A stretch of DNA of 16,554 nucleotides from DATGIQ01 sp035295665. Lineage in GTDB: Bacteria > Planctomycetota > Planctomycetia > Gemmatales > Gemmataceae. Location: contig DATGIQ010000489.1 in assembly GCA_035295665.1 (NCBI GenBank), forward strand, positions 1 to 16,554, written 5' to 3'. The translations under genes were made by a program, and so were the position numbers. Below, piece by piece: positions 15,054 through 16,554 of the stretch (positions are counted from its first letter, which is position 1; every line of letters starts with the position of its first letter). Under the pieces are notes generated by a model. The model worked only from the letters and a program-made list of their open reading frames with translations. It was not told the DNA's origin and ran no database searches.

Positions 15054-16554
15054 TTAGCTTTCCACGCGAGCTCGGACCGGCCATTCTTTGAACTGGCCTT
15101 GGAACAAGAGCTCCAGATTCTTGCTCAGGAGGGTTGAATCTCCGCCGCGGAACCGAAAACGGTTCCCCTGAACCGTCGTGACGAAGGGATAAACCGCGCG
15201 GAATTCCGAGGTGGGCGGCTTGGAACCGGCCTGACAGAGCTTCGACCAGGCACGGATCAACTCGGCGGGATCAACCCCTTCGACCACAATGGTGAAGCGT
15301 CGGTGTCCGTTGGGTGGCACAACTGCTGCTCGGGGTTCGTGGGGCAGATGTTCCGGGACCGATTCCAGCGCCGGCCCCAGATCGAAGCCGACCTCCCCAT
15401 GTTCGCTGCGGTCGAGCCCTTCGTTCTCTGCGCTGGTCGCCAGACAGAACCCCCACGTCGAATCGATCAATTTCACCAGAATGGCGGTGAGCACAAAGGC
15501 ATAACCGACCGAAACCAGGGCAGCCAATGCCTGGACCATGATCTGATTCAGCCGGCCATCCTTCAGAACGCCCAGCGGGTCGGCGGAGCCGGCTCCATGT
15601 TGCCAAAGGACAGCCGAGGCGAAGACGCCCGTCATCACCGCCCCGAGGATGCCGCCGACGCCGTGGACACCAAAGGCATCCAGGGAATCGTCATACTTGA
15701 GGAACGGCTTCAGGCAGACCGCCACGTAGCAAACCAGGCCGGCGACCAGGCCAATGACCATGGCCGGCAATGGAGCCACGTACCCGGACGCCGGCGTGAT
15801 AGCCACCAGGCCGGCCACCACACCGGAGGCCAGACCGAGCGCCGTGGGCTTGCCACGGTGCAGCCATTCGGCCAACATCCAGCTCAAGGCTGCGGCCGCG
15901 GCGGCCACTTGCGAGGCCGTCAAGGCGGCCCCCGCCAAGCCATTGCTTCCCAGTGCGCTGCCGCCGTTGAAACCAAACCAGCCGAACCAGAGCATGCCGG
16001 CCCCCAGCAGGGTCAGGACCATGCTGTTCGGATGGATGGCATGTTCGGGATACCCCAGGCGCTTGCGCAGCACCAGGATGGCAGCCAGACCCGACAGGCC
16101 TGCTGCGATGTGTACCACTGTGCCACCGGCAAAATCGAGGGCTCCCAGTTTCCCCAACCAGCCCGCCGGTTGGCCCTTTTCGTCGACGGCCCATACCCAG
16201 TGGGCGAGCGGATCGTAGACGAGGGTCGCCCAGAGCAGGATGAACAGGCAATAGGGCCCAAACCGGATGCGTTCGGCGAGGGCACCGCTGATCAAGGCCG
16301 GTGTAATGATCGCGAACATCCCCTGGAACATGCAATGGACGAAAATTGGAATGTGCGTACCCGGGAAGAGCTGGTCCGAGAGGACCCCGTTCAGTCCCAG
16401 GAAGTCATAGCTCCAGCCAATGAATCCGCCGTTGCTCTGGCCAAAGGCCAGGGCGTACCCGTACAAGAGCCATTGGATGCCGATGATGGCCAGGGCGACC
16501 ATGCTGTGCATCATGGTGCCCAGGACATTTTTGCGGCGGACCATGCCGCCATAG
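15054..16554 (-). CDS. amtB: Ammonium transporter AmtB, 5'-truncated, with extra C-terminal domain
   Basis: Amt proteins are trimeric inner-membrane channels for ammonium. The frame enters at the right edge in the middle of the first conserved motif (YGGMVRRKNVL), so the signal region and first helix lie outside. Visible are GALAERIRF, the first pore His in DFAGGTVVHIAAGLSGLA, GGSALGSNG and the second pore His in DAFGVHGVGGILGAVMTG. The normal Amt tail (NEGLDRSEHGEVGFDL) is followed by about 107 further residues (coding 15057-15377) containing RFTIVVEGVDP and EFRAVYPFVTTVQGNRFRFRGGD. That domain I do not recognise. The PII gene lies downstream, the reverse of the common glnK-amtB order. PII binding to the pore is the expected control. 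Confidence 0.95.
   Translation of the reverse strand, partial: YGGMVRRKNVLGTMMHSMVALAIIGIQWLLYGYALAFGQSNGGFIGWSYDFLGLNGVLSDQLFPGTHIPIFVHCMFQGMFAIITPALISGALAERIRFGPYCLFILLWATLVYDPLAHWVWAVDEKGQPAGWLGKLGALDFAGGTVVHIAAGLSGLAAILVLRKRLGYPEHAIHPNSMVLTLLGAGMLWFGWFGFNGGSALGSNGLAGAALTASQVAAAAAALSWMLAEWLHRGKPTALGLASGVVAGLVAITPASGYVAPLPAMVIGLVAGLVCYVAVCLKPFLKYDDSLDAFGVHGVGGILGAVMTGVFASAVLWQHGAGSADPLGVLKDGRLNQIMVQALAALVSVGYAFVLTAILVKLIDSTWGFCLATSAENEGLDRSEHGEVGFDLGPALESVPEHLPHEPRAAVVPPNGHRRFTIVVEGVDPAELIRAWSKLCQAGSKPPTSEFRAVYPFVTTVQGNRFRFRGGDSTLLSKNLELLFQGQFKEWPVRARVES

Overview
The window looks like a chromosomal segment of a Gram-negative, high-GC bacterium, most likely a planctomycete (Gemmata-like). 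That placement is an inference. It rests on Kdo synthesis (kdsB, so a lipopolysaccharide outer membrane), a kdsB-pyrG pair as known from the related chlamydiae, a stand-alone Ser/Thr kinase, an FG-GAP protein remnant, an exported NIPSNAP-like protein and large exported TPR proteins. No rRNA, tRNA or CRISPR array was seen.

Layout. 1-289: little coding signal, but a perfect 20-bp hairpin. 290-1783 (-): exported TPR protein, divergent from a + strand pair made of a kinase with variant motifs (2047-2928) and a large multi-span ABC-2-like membrane protein (2944-4533). 4601-7166 (+): kdsB and pyrG, the maker of a CMP-sugar and the enzyme that makes its CTP. Between them lies a strong terminator hairpin with a competing upstream arm, which looks like a pyrG attenuator. 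7193-7234: long hairpin between convergent pyrG and a NIPSNAP gene (-). 7712-8212 (-): FG-GAP fragment.

8287-10522: a CpaB/RcpC-like gene destroyed twice, once by a one-base frameshift and once by a complete IS66-family insertion sequence. The IS spans 8824-10434, with imperfect 24-bp inverted ends and a perfect 8-bp target duplication. The reading frame of the broken gene resumes exactly across the insertion. The transposase itself carries an in-frame TGA. Next to it, 10531-10646 is a head-to-head pair of ~57-bp units, each with two small hairpins of the form AAAC-NNN-GTTT, which looks like a dispersed palindromic repeat.

10689-12182 (-): a coiled-coil protein with 24-residue tandem repeats and a C-terminal methyltransferase-like domain. 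It is divergent from an ABC exporter operon (+): ATPase 12398-13402 and permease 13439-14212. 14213-14616 holds no confident gene. The right end (-) carries a 5'-truncated amtB, followed by a PII gene (glnB/glnK). AmtB has an extra C-terminal domain of about 107 residues, and PII has Phe at the usual uridylylation position Tyr51. These nitrogen-control oddities, the pyrG leader and the hairpin repeat are the most interesting points.
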